DNA of 64,000 nucleotides from Bufo bufo (GCF_905171765.1 NC_053391.1:186568559-186632558); one strand, 5' to 3'. Shown: positions 38,330-50,124, counted from the first letter of the stretch. Notes: a model not told the origin generated them from the sequence alone. Made by a program: numbers and translations.

Positions 38330-40510
38330 GTATCAGAGCTCAGAAAGCCGGGGATGGAGAGACTTCCGTTTGGCTGGAGACTTGCCTGTCGGACCTGGCG
38401 GCTTCGGGGTCGGAGATGGCGGAGCGGCGGATGTCGGGGGATCAGCAGCTGAGACGGAGGGGGATGCGGGAGCTCCGGCAGTCCTACCTGCGCTGCGCTT
38501 TTCTCAGCGGGAGAGGAGGCAGCGCGCACGTTTCTCTCCTTCTAGGTCTATCCCGGAGCAGAACAGAGGGGAGAAGCGGAAGCAGAACCATGAAGTCACA
38601 TCCGGGTGTGCAGGCAGAGAACAGTGTCCCCCGGAAACATAGGCAGTATCGTTGTTTCCTGTTTCCTGTCAAAGAAGAAGACTTCCCAGATGGCCTTGAT
38701 TCGGGGTGGTGTGTCCGGAGAGTCCTCATCCACTTATCACCATCGCAAGAACCGGCAGCAGCGGAGGCGGGTTCCAGTGCAGCACCCGGCCCAGCAGCTC
38801 TACTCTGGCATTGAGCAGCGGGACGGTGCGTGCCAGGAAGATGTCCCCCTGATTCCATCGAACTCATCTCCTCCAGTGGAGCGGCCTGGGGCAGCATCGG
38901 GTGGTGAGTGCCATAATGGTTTGGCCCCTGTGCTTGCGTCCCTGTCTGCTGTTTTGTCCTCCTTACAAAGTTTAGTTCCCCCTTTGTCTCCGCCAGCTGG
39001 TCCGTGTAACGGTCACGTCCACACACACACAGGGGGAAGGGTAGTGACCACTGCGCTCCACCCTCACCCCTGGCCCTGCCTACTTGCCTCACGAGTCCTG
39101 ATGACAGGGGACAACTGGACGGCAGTCCCTAACTTAGGATATGTGCAGGGAAGACAGACAAGACAAAATACGGAACATGAACGGACCGGGTCAGAACCAA
39201 GAGAGCTACGCAGTACAACGGATTAAGCAAAGAATGGTCAGGAGAAGCCGGGGTCAGATACCAGGAGAGTAGCGAAGTACAAGAGGAGTCCTAAGAGAGT
39301 AGTCAGGTGGGAGCCGAGGTCACAATACCAGGATGGATGCGCAGTACAGGAGGAGCAGGCAGAGGATCGTCAGGGAACAGGATCAGGTAAGTATTCAGTA
39401 GTCCAACAGATAGCCAGGAACCTAGAAATTAACAGGCAACCTGTGGCTAGCAGGCTGCCTGTATTTATAGTGGGGAGTGAGGGTCATGTGACGTGGCCAG
39501 CGTCACATGACCGACAGACCAACCAGTTGAGCACCGAGTGATCAGCTCGGCGCTCAAGGCAGACTTAGGAGCAGGGAGCCACCCAGCAATAAAGCCGCCC
39601 TGGGAATGAGGTCAAACACAGATTCTCATTCCCAAAGCTAAGCAACAGTTCTGCTGGCAATGGGGGACCGTGTGCACCTTCGGAACCCTGTTACAGTCCG
39701 GCTGCTATGGGGGGGATGTTTCTGACACTTGGCGAGCGGGGGGAGGGCCAGGACTCGGATAGTGAGGATTCCCTTCCTCTCCCATTTGTCACTAAGAAAA
39801 GAGGGATGGCAGAGGGATGCTATAAGGAGGCACTTCCCTGCGACATCTCCTCTCTAGGTTTTCATTTATCCATGTCTGTGAAAGAAAAGATATGGAGAAA
39901 TGAATTTGTTGACATCCTATATCTGCTACCCGCATCTAAGTAGTTTTTGGTTAAATTAGAGAAACGGGAAAATAACTCAGAAGAGGATAGGAGACGTCCG
40001 ATCCCTCTGACTTTTAATAATTGGTTGCAGGTGTATTGTATTTTTTGTAGCATAATGGGAGAGAAGATCCCTTAGAGATATTCGGGTCTATTTCAACATT
40101 TAGATAACATCTTGGATGCTTATAAAAATTTTGGAGGAATTGGTTAGTTTACCTATGATGAGGGTGTTAGGCAGAGGCTGGCAGTTTACCCTAGTATGCG
40201 GTGGGGCACAAAGGATGTGGGCTTGTGGCTTAATTTATTGGTTCCGCAGCATCAATCCTTTTCTTCTCCTAAGCAGCAACCTCCTTTGACAGGCCAGCAG
40301 TCCTCTATGTTAAGGAAGGGCACCTGCTTTGCTTTTAATGAGGCAGTGTCAATGGCTCTTCTCCTGTAAATATCACCACAAATGTGCATTTTGTGGGTAC
40401 AGCTACTCCATGGTGCGTTGTTTAAAGAAAGTAAATTTGCCCACTCAACCTTCTACCAGGGAATTTATTGTGCAAAGAATGGACGCCAGTAAAACTGGAG
40501 ATCATGCGTC
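38330..40510 (+). pseudogene. Ngaro gag, interrupted and frameshifted
   Basis: The first part (38330-39000) is GC-rich and low-complexity, with RHR-type basic stretches and SLSAVLSSLQSLVPPLSPP. After the solo LTR the core is clear: LGFHLSMSVKEKIWRNEFVD (about 39840-39910), RPIPLTFNNWLQVYCIF, GLFQHLDNILDAYKNFGG, WGTKDVGLWLNLLVP, and then CFAFNE at about 40330. A frameshift leads to CKYHHKCAFCGYSYSMVRC (40388-40440), a Cys/His-rich nucleic-acid-binding knuckle. Stops occur at 39940, 40072 and 40146. The gene is dead, but order and motifs are good. Confidence 0.65.
39005..39695 (+). mobile_element. Solo LTR with 5-bp duplication GTCCG
   Basis: 691 bp starting TGTAACGGTC and ending CTGTTACA, flanked by GTCCG (39000-39004 and 39696-39700). 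Clearly related to the solo LTR at 26247-26944 (shared CTGATGACAGGGGACAACTG-type core and GAGAAGCCGGGGTCA units). It sits inside Ngaro gag. Confidence 0.9.
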
Positions 40511-41310
40511 CATGGCTAGAGCGGTATCCAAGGCGCAGGATTTGCTCGTTGATGTTTTTTCGGTCGGCTTTTGCCTTCCATCTTTTTCAGGTAAATGTTG
40601 TGAGTGGGTAAATAATTTATCCTCGGTGGCACAACTGCCGCTGGTGGTGCAATCCAAGTTGGAAAAGGAGTTGGCATTGGATCAGATCGCAGGTCCTTTC
40701 CCATGCCCTCCTTTTATTAATTTCCAGATCTCCCCGCTAGGTGTCATACCAAAAAAGAGCCTAATGCTTATCGTTTAATTCATCATCTATCTTTTCCCTA
40801 TGGGGCATCTTTAAATGATGATATTGATAAGGCATTATGTTCAGTTAAGTATGCTACATTTGATTCAGCGGTGGATCTGGTGCGTAGCTACGGAAAAGGG
40901 GTATTTAATGGCAAAAGCGGACATTCGGCTGGCTTTTCGCCTATTGCCAGTGCACCCTTCTGCTTTTAGTTCACTTGGTTTTCATTTTCAGGGTTCCTTT
41001 TATTTTGATAAGTGTTTACCAATGGGGTGTTCATTATCTTGTTTTTATTTAGAATTTTTTTCTTCCTTTCTAGAATGGGTGGTCGCAGTAAGGAGCATGC
41101 GGGGATTTGTAACACATTATTTGGATGATTTTTTGTTTATTGGTCCGGCTGACTCTTCGGTTTGCTCAGATCTTTTGAATTCCTTTTTTTGTATCTGTTC
41201 AGAGTTTGGTGTCCCTTTAGCGGCAGATAAGACTGTTTATCCAGTTAATTGTTTAGAGTATTTGGGAATTGTTATCGACTCTGTGAAGGGTGCAGAAGGT
41301 TGCTAGGATA
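40500..41310 (+). pseudogene. Ngaro reverse transcriptase
   Basis: Fragments in order: LVVQSKLEKELALDQIAGPF and SPLGVIPKK (40640-40760); LIHHLSFPYGASLNDD after a frameshift; then the 163-codon frame 40815-41306 with MAKADIRLAFRLLPVHP, CLPMGCSLSC, the catalytic VTHYLDDFLFIGPADSS (about 41117-41150) and FGVPLAADKTVYP followed by LEYLGIVIDS. YLDD is the RT active site. The 'LP-x-G-C-S' and 'FGVPLA-DKT' wording is characteristic of YR retroelements of this class rather than of Gypsy. Stop and frameshifts disable it. Confidence 0.8.
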
Positions 41311-41497
41311 TGCTCTGCTATAAAAATTTTGTTAAGTAAAAGAAAAGCAACAGTGAAGGAGATCCAGTCCTTGTTGGGTCTGTTAGCATTTGCTTCTAGG
41401 GTCATGCCGATAGACTTGTGTTTTCTGTCGGCAGTTGGCTGCTAAAGTTTCTGGTCTGCATAATCCAGTCTTTCATGTGTGTTTGTGAAAAGAGGAT

Positions 41498-41873
41498 TTG
41501 TCCATCTGGCTAGAATTTTTTCAGCAATGTAATGGTCGTTATTGGCAGGAAGAATTTGTCTTGGCTCCTGCTTTGGATTTGTTCATGGATGCGGCTCGTT
41601 CCTGTGGATTTGGAGCATATTGGAAGGGTCATTGGTGTGCGTCAAAATGGCATCCATCGTGGGTTGTAAATGGAGTAACAAAGAATATTGTTTTATTTGA
41701 ATTGTCTTTGGATTTATGGGGTAGGTTTTTCTCTAATAAACAAATTTTTCTGCATACTGAAAATAAAAGGGTTTAGTTCGCAGTTAATTGTTTGTCGTCC
41801 AAGTGTCCGTTAGTTGTTAAATTGTTACGTCATTTAGTTCTTCTTTGTCTGAAATTAAATATTTGGGTTAAAG
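41498..41873 (+). pseudogene. Ngaro RNase H, first part
   Basis: LDLFMDAARSCGFGAYWKGH contains the first catalytic Asp. WHPSW and FELSLDLWGRFFSNK follow, then LHTENKRV where an Asp-containing HTDNK-type motif is expected. FAVNCLSSKCPLVVKLLRHL lies after a stop. The frame WVKAR ends at 41873 at the hAT duplication and resumes at 59226 as IPGVDSSIPDSLSHFQ, restoring the usual end of RNase H. The Asp-to-Glu change and stop mark decay. Confidence 0.7.
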
Positions 41874-42059
41874 CTAGGCATCAGGGCCGGACTGGGACGA
41901 AAAATAGGCCCGGGCATTTTTGACTGAGCAGCCCAATCACATGACCCCCAACAGGCCCCACCCCCTTGCAGTCTAGGGGCGGAGCCAAAATCGGAAGCCC
42001 AATTGAGAGGCAGGGCCAGTCACCAGTAAGATAGGAAGGCTTCAGCCAACACACAAGCT

Positions 42060-42345
42060 TCTTTGGGGGTCCCCAGGTGACATTAGGGGTCTTAGTAAGA
42101 TCCGGCCACCTAATCCGGCAGAAAATGCAAGGAATCGACTGGACACAAAGCACAGCATGCAGCGGTTTATGTCCCGCTGATTCTCTGCATTTTTCCCAGA
42201 TTGTGGCCGGATCTCTGCCGTACCCCATTATAGTTCATGGGGCTGGCGGGCATTCTGTCTGCATCCAGCAGTGCCGGATCCAGTGACTTCTCAGCTGGAA
42301 CAGCCGCCAGGATCATTAACGCAGATGTGAAAGTAGCCTCATACA
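42060..42345. mobile_element. Diverged foldback MITE-like segment
   Basis: Contains GATCCGGCCACCTAATCCGG, ATGCCGGATCC-like motifs and, at its right, CAGATGTGAAAGTAGCCTCA, the diverged end of the TTA-flanked MITE family (compare 29767-30273). The left end is not clear. Confidence 0.45.
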
Positions 42346-42602
42346 GCGCCCCATACCTCTTCTATCCAGTGACGTCTCCTCTGATGTAGATGTTCTCTTT
42401 CTTCATCTTCTCCATTCAGACCAGACCGCCATGATGATTTCTTTCAGCCATCTCACGTCTCTGCAGAGTTTGACAGACATCTTAGTTTCCTACTTTTCCA
42501 TCATCCTCCAATTAACATCCCATCATGCACCCCCAATACTGAGAAGCTGTGCTCCCCAAAACTATACTGCAAAAAGAACTGTGCTAAGCTGAAGGTGTGC
42601 CA

Positions 42603-42893
42603 GGGTGCCCCCAAAGTAATGGTGCCCCCAAAGTAATGGTGCCCCCAAAGTAATGGTGCCCCCACAGTAATGGTGCCCCCAAAGTAATGGTGCTCCCAAA
42701 GTAATGGTGCCCCCAAAGTAATGGTGCCCCCAAAGTAATGGTGCCCCCACAGTAATGGTGCCCCCAAAGTAATGGTGCCCCCAAAGTAATGGTGCCCCCA
42801 CAGTAATGGTGCCCCCAAAGTAATGGTGCCCCCAAAGTAATGGTGCCCCCACAGTAATGGTGCCCCCACAGTAATGGTGCCCCCAAAGTCCCA
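42603..42893. repeat. Minisatellite, 17-bp unit, ~17 copies
   Basis: Unit AGTAATGGTGCCCCCAA, with AAAG/ACAG variants. Because 17 is not a multiple of 3, the three frames of either strand cycle through the same 17-residue peptide. The long minus-strand frames (for example 42501-43166) are thus artefacts. Confidence 0.95.
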
Positions 42894-43237
42894 ACAATAG
42901 TAATTATTTCTTTGCCAGAGTGCATTTAGTAGTAATAGTGCTCCTACAGTGCCCCCAACAGTAATTGTATCCCACAAGTAATAATGCTCCCATAGTCCCC
43001 CAGTTGTAATAAAGCCCACCATAATGCCCCGATAGTAATAATTCTCTTTATAATGTGTGACAGTAGAACCCCCCCCCCCCTTATAATGTGCACCAGTACA
43101 AAAAATGCCCCGTTGTGTGGCAGTAAAAAAAGAAATACCTCCTCTTAGTGCCCCCAGTAGAGCCAATGTCCCCAGAGTCCCCTTATGTGTTCTAATGACC
43201 CGTACTGTGTGCCACTACAAAAAACACTTAGTGCCAC

Positions 43238-43725
43238 TGTAGTGTACGGGGACTGTAATACCCGTCACTACCAAAGTGTCACTTGGTGTGCTGTCGTCCC
43301 TCCTTAATTATGGAGAAGTTGGTATATGGCAGTTTTATAAAATGTCATGTATTGTAATGCATGTATTTCCCTGTTACTTGAAACTTGCATGTACAGGCCT
43401 GCTAGGGGTGTTATTCCAGCTTCTAGTCCTTAGAGGGAGCTAGGGAGCCCTAGTTTATATAAGGCCCAGACAAGGAAGGGAAAGTCAGTGTAATCTGATC
43501 TAGTGTGGAGTGCAGAAGTTTCTAGAACCTGAGGAAGCTGAGAGAGACAGAGGCAAAGAGCAGAGAAGCAAGAGGTACTCAGAATAACAGAGGAGGTACT
43601 TTGTAAAGCTACAGCCAAGGATATAAAGCCAGAATTAGGTTAATGGGCCTTGGTGAAGATTTGCTATATTCCAGGATCAGACAGAAATAGAGTGCAAGCT
43701 CCTGTACTGCAAGTCCTGTGTTTAA
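43238..43725 (+). repeat. Gypsy 5' LTR, first part
   Basis: Matches 55826-56313. TATATAA at 43456-43462 (and 56044-56050 in the 3' LTR) sits in a plausible promoter position, followed by AAGTCAGTGTAATCTGATC. The LTR continues at 49260 after the TTAA element. Confidence 0.92.
43456..43462 (+). promoter_or_regulatory. Candidate TATA box in Gypsy 5' LTR
   Basis: TATATAA in GTTTATATAAGGCCCAGAC, about 220 bp into the LTR. Transcription starting downstream would now have to cross the 5.5-kb TTAA insert before gag. Confidence 0.5.
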
Positions 43726-44040
43726 CCACCTCCGGACCGCCTAACGCAGGATCGCGTTCCGGAGGTGGCAGCGCTGCGCACAGTCACGCATATATGCGTC
43801 ATCTCGCGAGACGCGAGACTTCCTGTGAACGCGCGCACACAGGCGCGCGCGCTCACAGGAACGGAAGGTAAGAGAGTTGATCTCCAGCCTGCCAGCGGCG
43901 ATCGTTCGCTGGCAGGCTGGAGATGTGTTTTTTTTAACCCCTAACAGGTATATTAGACGCTGTTTTGATAACAGCGTCTAATATACCTGCTACCTGGTCC
44001 TCTGGTGGTCCCCTTTGTTTGGATCGACCACCAGAGGACA
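43726..44040. repeat. Hairpin cluster of the TTAA element
   Basis: Five separate stems occur: 43726-43768; about 43822-43860 (TCCTGTGAACGCGCGC and complement); 43880-43924 (18-bp stem); 43946-43988 (19-bp perfect stem, 5-nt loop); and 43998-44038. The design matches 15338-16238 in the other TTAA element although the stem sequences are unrelated. Confidence 0.9.
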
Positions 44041-44129
44041 CAGTTAGCTCAGTAAAGTAGCACCAAGCACCACTACACTACACTACACCCCCCCCCCCCC
44101 CGTCACTTATTAACCCCTTATTAGCCCTT

Positions 44130-46025
44130 GATCACCCCTAATCACCCCTGATCACCCCCATATAGACTCCCTGAACACCCCCCTGTCATTGATCACCCCC
44201 CTGTCATTGATCACCCCCCTGTCAGGCTGCATTCAGAGGTCCGCATGATTTTTACGGATCCACTGATAGATGGATCGGATCCGCAAAACGCATCCGGACG
44301 TCTGAATGAAGCCTTACAGGGGCGTGATCAATGACTGTGGTGATCACCCCATATAGACTCCCTGATCACCCCCCTGTCATTGATTACCCCCCTGTCATTG
44401 ATTACCCCCCTGTAAAGCTCCATTCAGACGTCCGCATGATTTTTACGGATCCACTGATAGATGGATCGGATCCGCAAAACGCATCCGGACGTCTGAATGA
44501 AGCCTTACAGGGGCATGATCAATGACTGTGGTGATCACCCTATATACACTCCCTCATCACCCCCCTGTAAAGCTCCATTCAGATGTCCGCATGATTTTTA
44601 CGGATGCACTGATACATGGATCGGATCCGCAAAACGCATCCGGTCGTCTGAATGAAGCCTTACAGGGGCATGATCAATGACTGTGGTGATCACCCCCCTG
44701 TCATTGATTACCCCCCTGTAAAGCTCCATTCAGATGTCCGCATGATTTTTACGGATGCACTGATAGATGGATCGGATCCGCAAAACGCATCCGGACGTCT
44801 GAATGAAGCCTTACAGGGGCATGATCAATGACTGTGGTGATCACCCCATATAGACTCCCTGATCACCCCCCTGTCATTGATTACCCCCCTGTCATTGATT
44901 ACCCCCCTGTAAAGCTCCATTCAGACGTCCGCATGATTTTTACGGATGCACTGATAGATGGATCGGATCCGCAAAACGCATCCGGACGTCTGAATGAAGC
45001 CTTACAGGGGCGTGATCAATGACTGTGGTGATCACCCCATATAGACTCCCTGATCACCCCCCTGTCATTGATTACCCCCCTGTCATTGATTACCCCCCTG
45101 TAAAGCTCCATTCAGACGTCCGCATGATTTTTACGGATGCACTGATAGATGGATCGGATCCGCAAAACGCATCCGGACGTCTGAATGAAGCCTTACAGGG
45201 GCGTGATCAATGACTGTGGTGATCACCCCATATAGACTCCCTGATCACCCCCCTGTCATTGATTACCCCCCTGTAAAGCTCCATTCAGACGTCCGCATGA
45301 TTTTTACGGATGCACTGATAGATGGATCGGATCCGCAAAACGCATCCGGACGTCTGAATGAAGCCTTACAGGGGCGTGATCAATGACTGTGGTGATCACC
45401 CCATATAGACTCCCTGATCACCCCCCTGTCATTGATTACCCCCCTGTAAAGCTCCATTCAGACGTCCGCATGATTTTTACGGATGCACTGATAGATGGAT
45501 CGGATCCGCAAAACGCATCCGGACGTCTGAATGAAGCCTTACAGGGGCATGATCAATGACTGTGGTGATCACCCCATATAGACTCCCTGATCACCCCCCT
45601 GTCGTTGATTACCCCCCTGTCATTGATTACCCCCCTGTAAAGCTCCATTCAGATGTCCGCATGATTTTTACGGATGCACTGATAGATGGATCGGATCCGC
45701 AAAACGCATCCGGACGTCTGAATGAAGCCTTACACGGGCGTGATCAATGACTGTGGTTATCACCCCATATAGACTCCCTGATTACCCCCCTGTCATTGAT
45801 TACCCCCCTGTAAAGCTCCATTCAGATGTCCGCATGATTTTTACGGATGCACTGATAGATGGATCGGATCCGCAAAACGCATCCGGACGTCTGAATGAAG
45901 CCTTACAGGGGGGTGATCAATGACTGTGGTTATCACCCCATATAGACTCCCTGATCACCCTCCTGTCATTGATCACCCCCCTGTCATTGATCACCCCCCT
46001 GTCATTGATCACCCTCTGTAAGGCT
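44130..46025 (+). repeat. Tandem array, ~190-bp unit, ~10 copies
   Basis: Each unit has runs of TGATCACCCCCCTGTCAT variants, then CATTCAGACGTCCGCATGAT, ACGGATGCACTGATAGATGG and CGCATCCGGACGTCTGAATG. The 14-bp arms CATTCAGACGTCCG / CGGACGTCTGAATG make each unit a hairpin. Unit length varies with the number of 17-bp CCCCCTGTCATTGATTA repeats. The identical 64-codon frames starting MTVVITPYRL are repeats, not genes. Confidence 0.93.
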
Positions 46026-46059
46026 CCATTCAGATATTTTTTTGGCCCAAGTTAGCGGA

Positions 46060-48790
46060 ATTTTTTTTTTTTTTTTCTTACAAAGTCTCATATTCCACTA
46101 ACTTGTGTCAAAAAATAAAATCTCACATGAACTCACCATACCCCTCACGGAATCCAAATGCGTAAAATTTTTTAGACATTTATATTCCAGACTTCTTCTC
46201 ACGCTTTAGGGCCCCTAGAATGCCAGGGCAGTATAAATACCCCACATGTGACCCCATTTCGGAAAGAAGACACCCCCAGGTATTCCGTGAGGGGCATATT
46301 GAGTCCATGAAAGATTGAAATTTTTGTCCCAAGTTAGCGGAACGGGAGACTTTGTGAGAAAAAAATAAAAAATATCAATTTCCGCTAACTTGTGCCAAAA
46401 AAAAAAAATTTCTATGAACTCGCCATGCCCCTCATTGAATACCTTGGGGTGTCTTCTTTCCAAAATGGGGTCACATGTGGGGTATTTATACTGCCCTGGC
46501 ATTCTAGGGGCCCCAAAGCGTGAGAAGAAGTCTGGTATCCAAATGTCTAAAAATGCCCTCCTAAAAGGAATTTGGGCACCTTTGCGCATCTAGGCTGCAA
46601 AAAAGTGTCACACATCTGGTATCGCCGTACTCAGGAGAAGTTGGGGAATGTGTTTTGGGGTGTCATTTTACATATACCCATGCTGGGTGAGAGAAATATC
46701 TTGGTCAAATGCCAACTTTGTATAAAAAAATGGGAAAAGTTGTCTTTTGCCAAGATATTTCTCTCACCCAGCAAGGGTATATGTAAAATGACACCCCAAA
46801 ACACATTCCCCAACTTCTCCTGAATACGGAGATACCAGATGTGTGACACTTTTTTGCAGCCTAGGTGGGCAAAGGGGCCCATATTCCAAAGAGCACCTTT
46901 AGGATTTCACAGGTCATTTACCTACTTACCACACATTAGGGCCCCTGGAAAATGCCAGGGCAGTATAACTACCCCACAAGTGACCCCATTTTGGAAAGAA
47001 GACACCCCAAGGTATTCCGTGAGGGGCATGGCGAGTTCCTAGAATTTTTTATTTTTTGTCACAAGTTAGTGGAAAATGCTTATTTTTTTATTTTTTATTT
47101 TTTTTCATACAAAGTCTCATATTCCACTAACTTGTGACAAAAAATAAAAACTTCCATGAACTCACTATGCCCATCAGCGAATACCTTGGGGTCTCTTCTT
47201 TCTAAAATGGGGTCACTTGTGGGGTAGTTATACTGCCCTGGCATTCTAGGGGCCCAAATGTGTGGTAAGGAGTTTGAAATCAAATTCTGTAAAAAATGAC
47301 CTGTGAAATCCGAAAGGTGCTCTTTTGAATATGGGCCCCTTTGCCCACCTAGGCTGCAAAAAAGTGTCACACATCTGGTATCTCCGTAATCGGGAGAAGT
47401 TGGGGAATGTGTTTTGGGGTGTCATTTTACATATACCCATGCTGGGTGAGAGAAATATCTTGGCAAAAGACAACTTTTCCCATTTTTTTATACAAAGTTG
47501 GCATTTGACCAAGATATTTATCTCACCCAGCATGGGTATATGTAAAAAGACACCCCAAAACACATTCCTCAACTTCTCCTGAATACAGAGATACCAGATG
47601 TGTGACACTTTTTTGCAGCCTAGGTGGGCAAAGGGGCCCATATTCAAAAGAGCACCTTTCGGATTTCACAGGTCATTTTTTACTGAATTTGATTTCAAAC
47701 TCCTTACCACACATTTGGGCCCCTAGAATGCCAGGGCAGTATAACTACCCCACAAGTGACCCCATTTTGGAAAGAAGAGACCCCAAGGTATTCGCTGATG
47801 GGCATAGTGAGTTCATGGAAGTTTTTATTTTTTGTCACAAGTTTGTGGAATATGAGACTTTGTATGAAAAAAAAAAAAAAATCATCATTTTCCACTAACT
47901 TGTGACAAAAAATAAAAAATTCTAGGAACTCGCCATGCCCCTCACGGAATACCTTGGGGTGTCTTCTTTCCAAAATGGGGTCACTTGTGGGGTAGTTATA
48001 CTGCCCTGGTATTCTAGGGGCCCAAATGTGTGGTAAGGAGTTTGAAATCAAATTCAGTAAAAAATGACCTGTTAAATCTGAAAGGTGCTCTTTGGAATAT
48101 GGGCCCCTTTGCCCACCTAGGCTGCAAAAAAGTGTCACACATCTGGTATCCCCGTACTCAGGAGAAGTTGAGGAATGTGTTTTGGGGTGTCTTTTTACAT
48201 ATACCCATGCTGGGTGAGATAAATATCTTGGTCAAATGACAACTTTGTATAAAAAAATGGGAAAAGTTGTCTTTTGCCAAGATATTTCTCTCACCCAGCA
48301 TGGGTTTATATAAAATGACACCCCAAAACACATTCCCCACCTTCTCCTGAGTACGGAGATACCAGATGTGTGACACTTTTTTGCAGCCTAGGTGGGCAAA
48401 GGGGCCCATATTCCAAAGAGCACCTTTCGGATTTCACAGGTCATTTTTTACAGAATTTGATTTCAAACTCCTTACCACACATTTGGGCCCCTAGAATGCC
48501 AGGGCAGTATAACTACCCCACAAGTGACCCCATTTTGGAAAGAAGAGACCCCAAGGTATTCGCTGATGGGCATAGTGAGTTCATAGAACTTTTTATTTTT
48601 TGTCACAAGTTAGTGGAATATGAGACTTTGTAAGAAAAAAAAAAAAAAAAAAAAAAATCATCATTTTCCGCTAACTTGTGACAAAAAATAAAAAGTTCTA
48701 TGAACTCACTATGCCCATCAGCGAATACCTTAGGGTGTTTACTTTCAGAAATGGGGTCATTTATGGGGTGTTTGTACTGTCTGGGCATTG
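46060..48790. repeat. Array of alternating inverted repeats
   Basis: A ~380-bp module (TTCCACTAACTTGTGACAAA, then ATACCTTGGGGT, GGGCCCCTTTGCCCACCTAG, CTGCAAAAAAGTGTCACACA and ATATACCCATGCTGGGTGAG) occurs about seven times in alternating orientation: minus 46100-46560, plus 46390-46720, minus 46735-47060, plus 47120-47490, minus 47500-47870, plus 47890-48265, minus 48270-48640, plus 48665-48790 (approximate). Neighbours form head-to-head and tail-to-tail palindromes. Confidence 0.85.
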
Positions 48791-49255
48791 TAGAACCTCA
48801 GGAAACATGACAGGTGCTCAGAAAGTCAGAGCTGCTTCAAAAAGCGGAAATTCACATTTTTGTACCATAGTTTGTAAACGCTATAACTTTTACCCAAACC
48901 ATTTTTTTTTTACCCAAACATTTTTTTTTTATCAAAGACATGTAGAACTATAAATTTAGAGCAAAATTTCTATATGGATGTCGTTTTTTTTTGCAAAATT
49001 TTACAACTGAAAGTGAAAAATGTCATTTTTTTGCAAAAAAATCGTTAAATTTCGATTAATAACAAAAAAAGTAAAAATGTCAGCAGCAATGAAATACCAC
49101 CAAATGAAAGCTCTATTAGTGAGAAGAAAAGGAGGTAAAATTCATTTGGGTGGTAAGTTGCATGACCGAGCAATAAACGGTGAAAGTAGTGTAGGTCAGA
49201 AGTGTAAAAAGTGGCCTGGTCTTTCAGGGTGTTTAAGCACTGGGGGCTGAGGTGG
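48791..49255. other. Right end of the TTAA element
   Basis: AT-rich, with several T-runs and paired TTTACCCAAACATTTTT phrases, ending in GGGGGCTGAGGTGG. No gene. Confidence 0.6.
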
Positions 49256-49259
49256 TTAA

Positions 49260-49571
49260 CACTCTGTAATAACCTTGCTCAAGCTGTAATTGCCTGCATC
49301 AACCGTATTACATAATCGACTGCATGCTGAGGAACTGCGATTCCAATATTGTCTCTGCTGAAAACTACTAAAGTTGGAGTTCTGTTTTAATACCACGTTT
49401 CCTCAATTTATTCCTGCATCCGCAAACGGCGTGCCACCGTTTACTTGGCACTGGCGTCACGAACTATTTCTACCTATACCTGCCCTTGCAGAGAGTCAGC
49501 CGTACCAGGTTAGTGTATATTGCACTACTACATCCAGAAACACCTATTACACACAACTTGAGTACGCTGCA
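49260..49571 (+). repeat. Gypsy 5' LTR, second part
   Basis: Matches 56314-56625 and ends ACGCTGCA at 49571. The primer-binding site is probably TGGCGTCACGAACAGGAT at about 49582-49599, 10 nt downstream; I do not assign the tRNA. Confidence 0.9.
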
Positions 49572-50124
49572 CCTCTCTTTTGGCGTCACGAACAGGATAC
49601 GCACGCTTTATAGTGCAAGAAGCGTGAACTTTGTGCCTTATACAGTTGCCCTGTGACCAAAGTGACAATTTTCCTGTTTATTTCAAGTGAACTTTGTGGA
49701 CTGAAAATCATACCCAAAGTGTACCAAAAACTTCTAAAAAGCGCTGTGCAGTGTTGCGCTACTCAGAGGAAGAAAATCGCCACATTGGAGTGTGGTTTTG
49801 TGGACTTTTTACAATCCTGCTTGCTGTCAGTGAATGGACAGCGTTTTGCTAAAGATGGCCACCGGCTGCCTGGAGTGAATTTTCCCGCGCCGCTGAGGAC
49901 CTTCGTGGGCGGATCCCTGCAAAGACACAGAGAATCCCGCCCCTCGTCATCATCGCACCGCCGCGGCCCTGCTCCTCCTACGTCACCGCGTTCTCAGGAC
50001 GTCCGGGATCTCGCGAGATTTGGACCTGCGCAAGCCCGACGATACCGGTAAGCACCTGTAACCGGAGGGAAGGGGAGTGTTCCGGCCCCTTTAGTCGCCA
50101 GCGGCCACCTCTAAATAGACTACC
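49572..50124 (+). other. Gypsy 5' leader
   Basis: Untranslated leader between the LTR and gag. A 132-codon frame (49653-50051) is open here but lacks any recognisable domain. CCGCGCCGCTGAGG and similar GC-rich pieces near 49890-50050 may form RNA structure for packaging; this is inference. Confidence 0.5.

Larger units (their letters stand above)
43726..49255. mobile_element. TTAA-flanked element inside the Gypsy 5' LTR
   Basis: 5530 bp with TTAA at 43722-43725 and 49256-49259. The 3' LTR holds the empty site (GTGTTTAACACTC), so removal with one TTAA restores an 800-bp LTR exactly. The ends CCACCTC / GAGGTGG are short inverted repeats. The left terminus also folds locally (43726-43739 with 43755-43768). 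No transposase is encoded. Contents in order are a hairpin cluster, a ~190-bp tandem repeat and an array of alternating inverted repeats. Confidence 0.9.

Noticed and set aside
38032..39226. Overlapping 116-260 codon frames as host genes
   Set aside because: GC-rich sequence lowers stop density; the region is the 5' part of Ngaro and the frames disagree with each other and run into a solo LTR.
42501..43166. 221-codon minus-strand frame, Gly/His-rich
   Set aside because: It follows a 17-bp minisatellite, and all three minus frames give the same cycled peptide.
44331..45750. Four identical 64-codon frames starting MTVVITPYRL
   Set aside because: Copies of a ~190-bp tandem unit within a TTAA element; not a gene family.
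46215..48633. Frames containing MGPFAHLGCKKVSHIWY and similar on both strands
   Set aside because: The same module in alternating orientation yields them; conserved because the DNA repeats are similar, with no domain.
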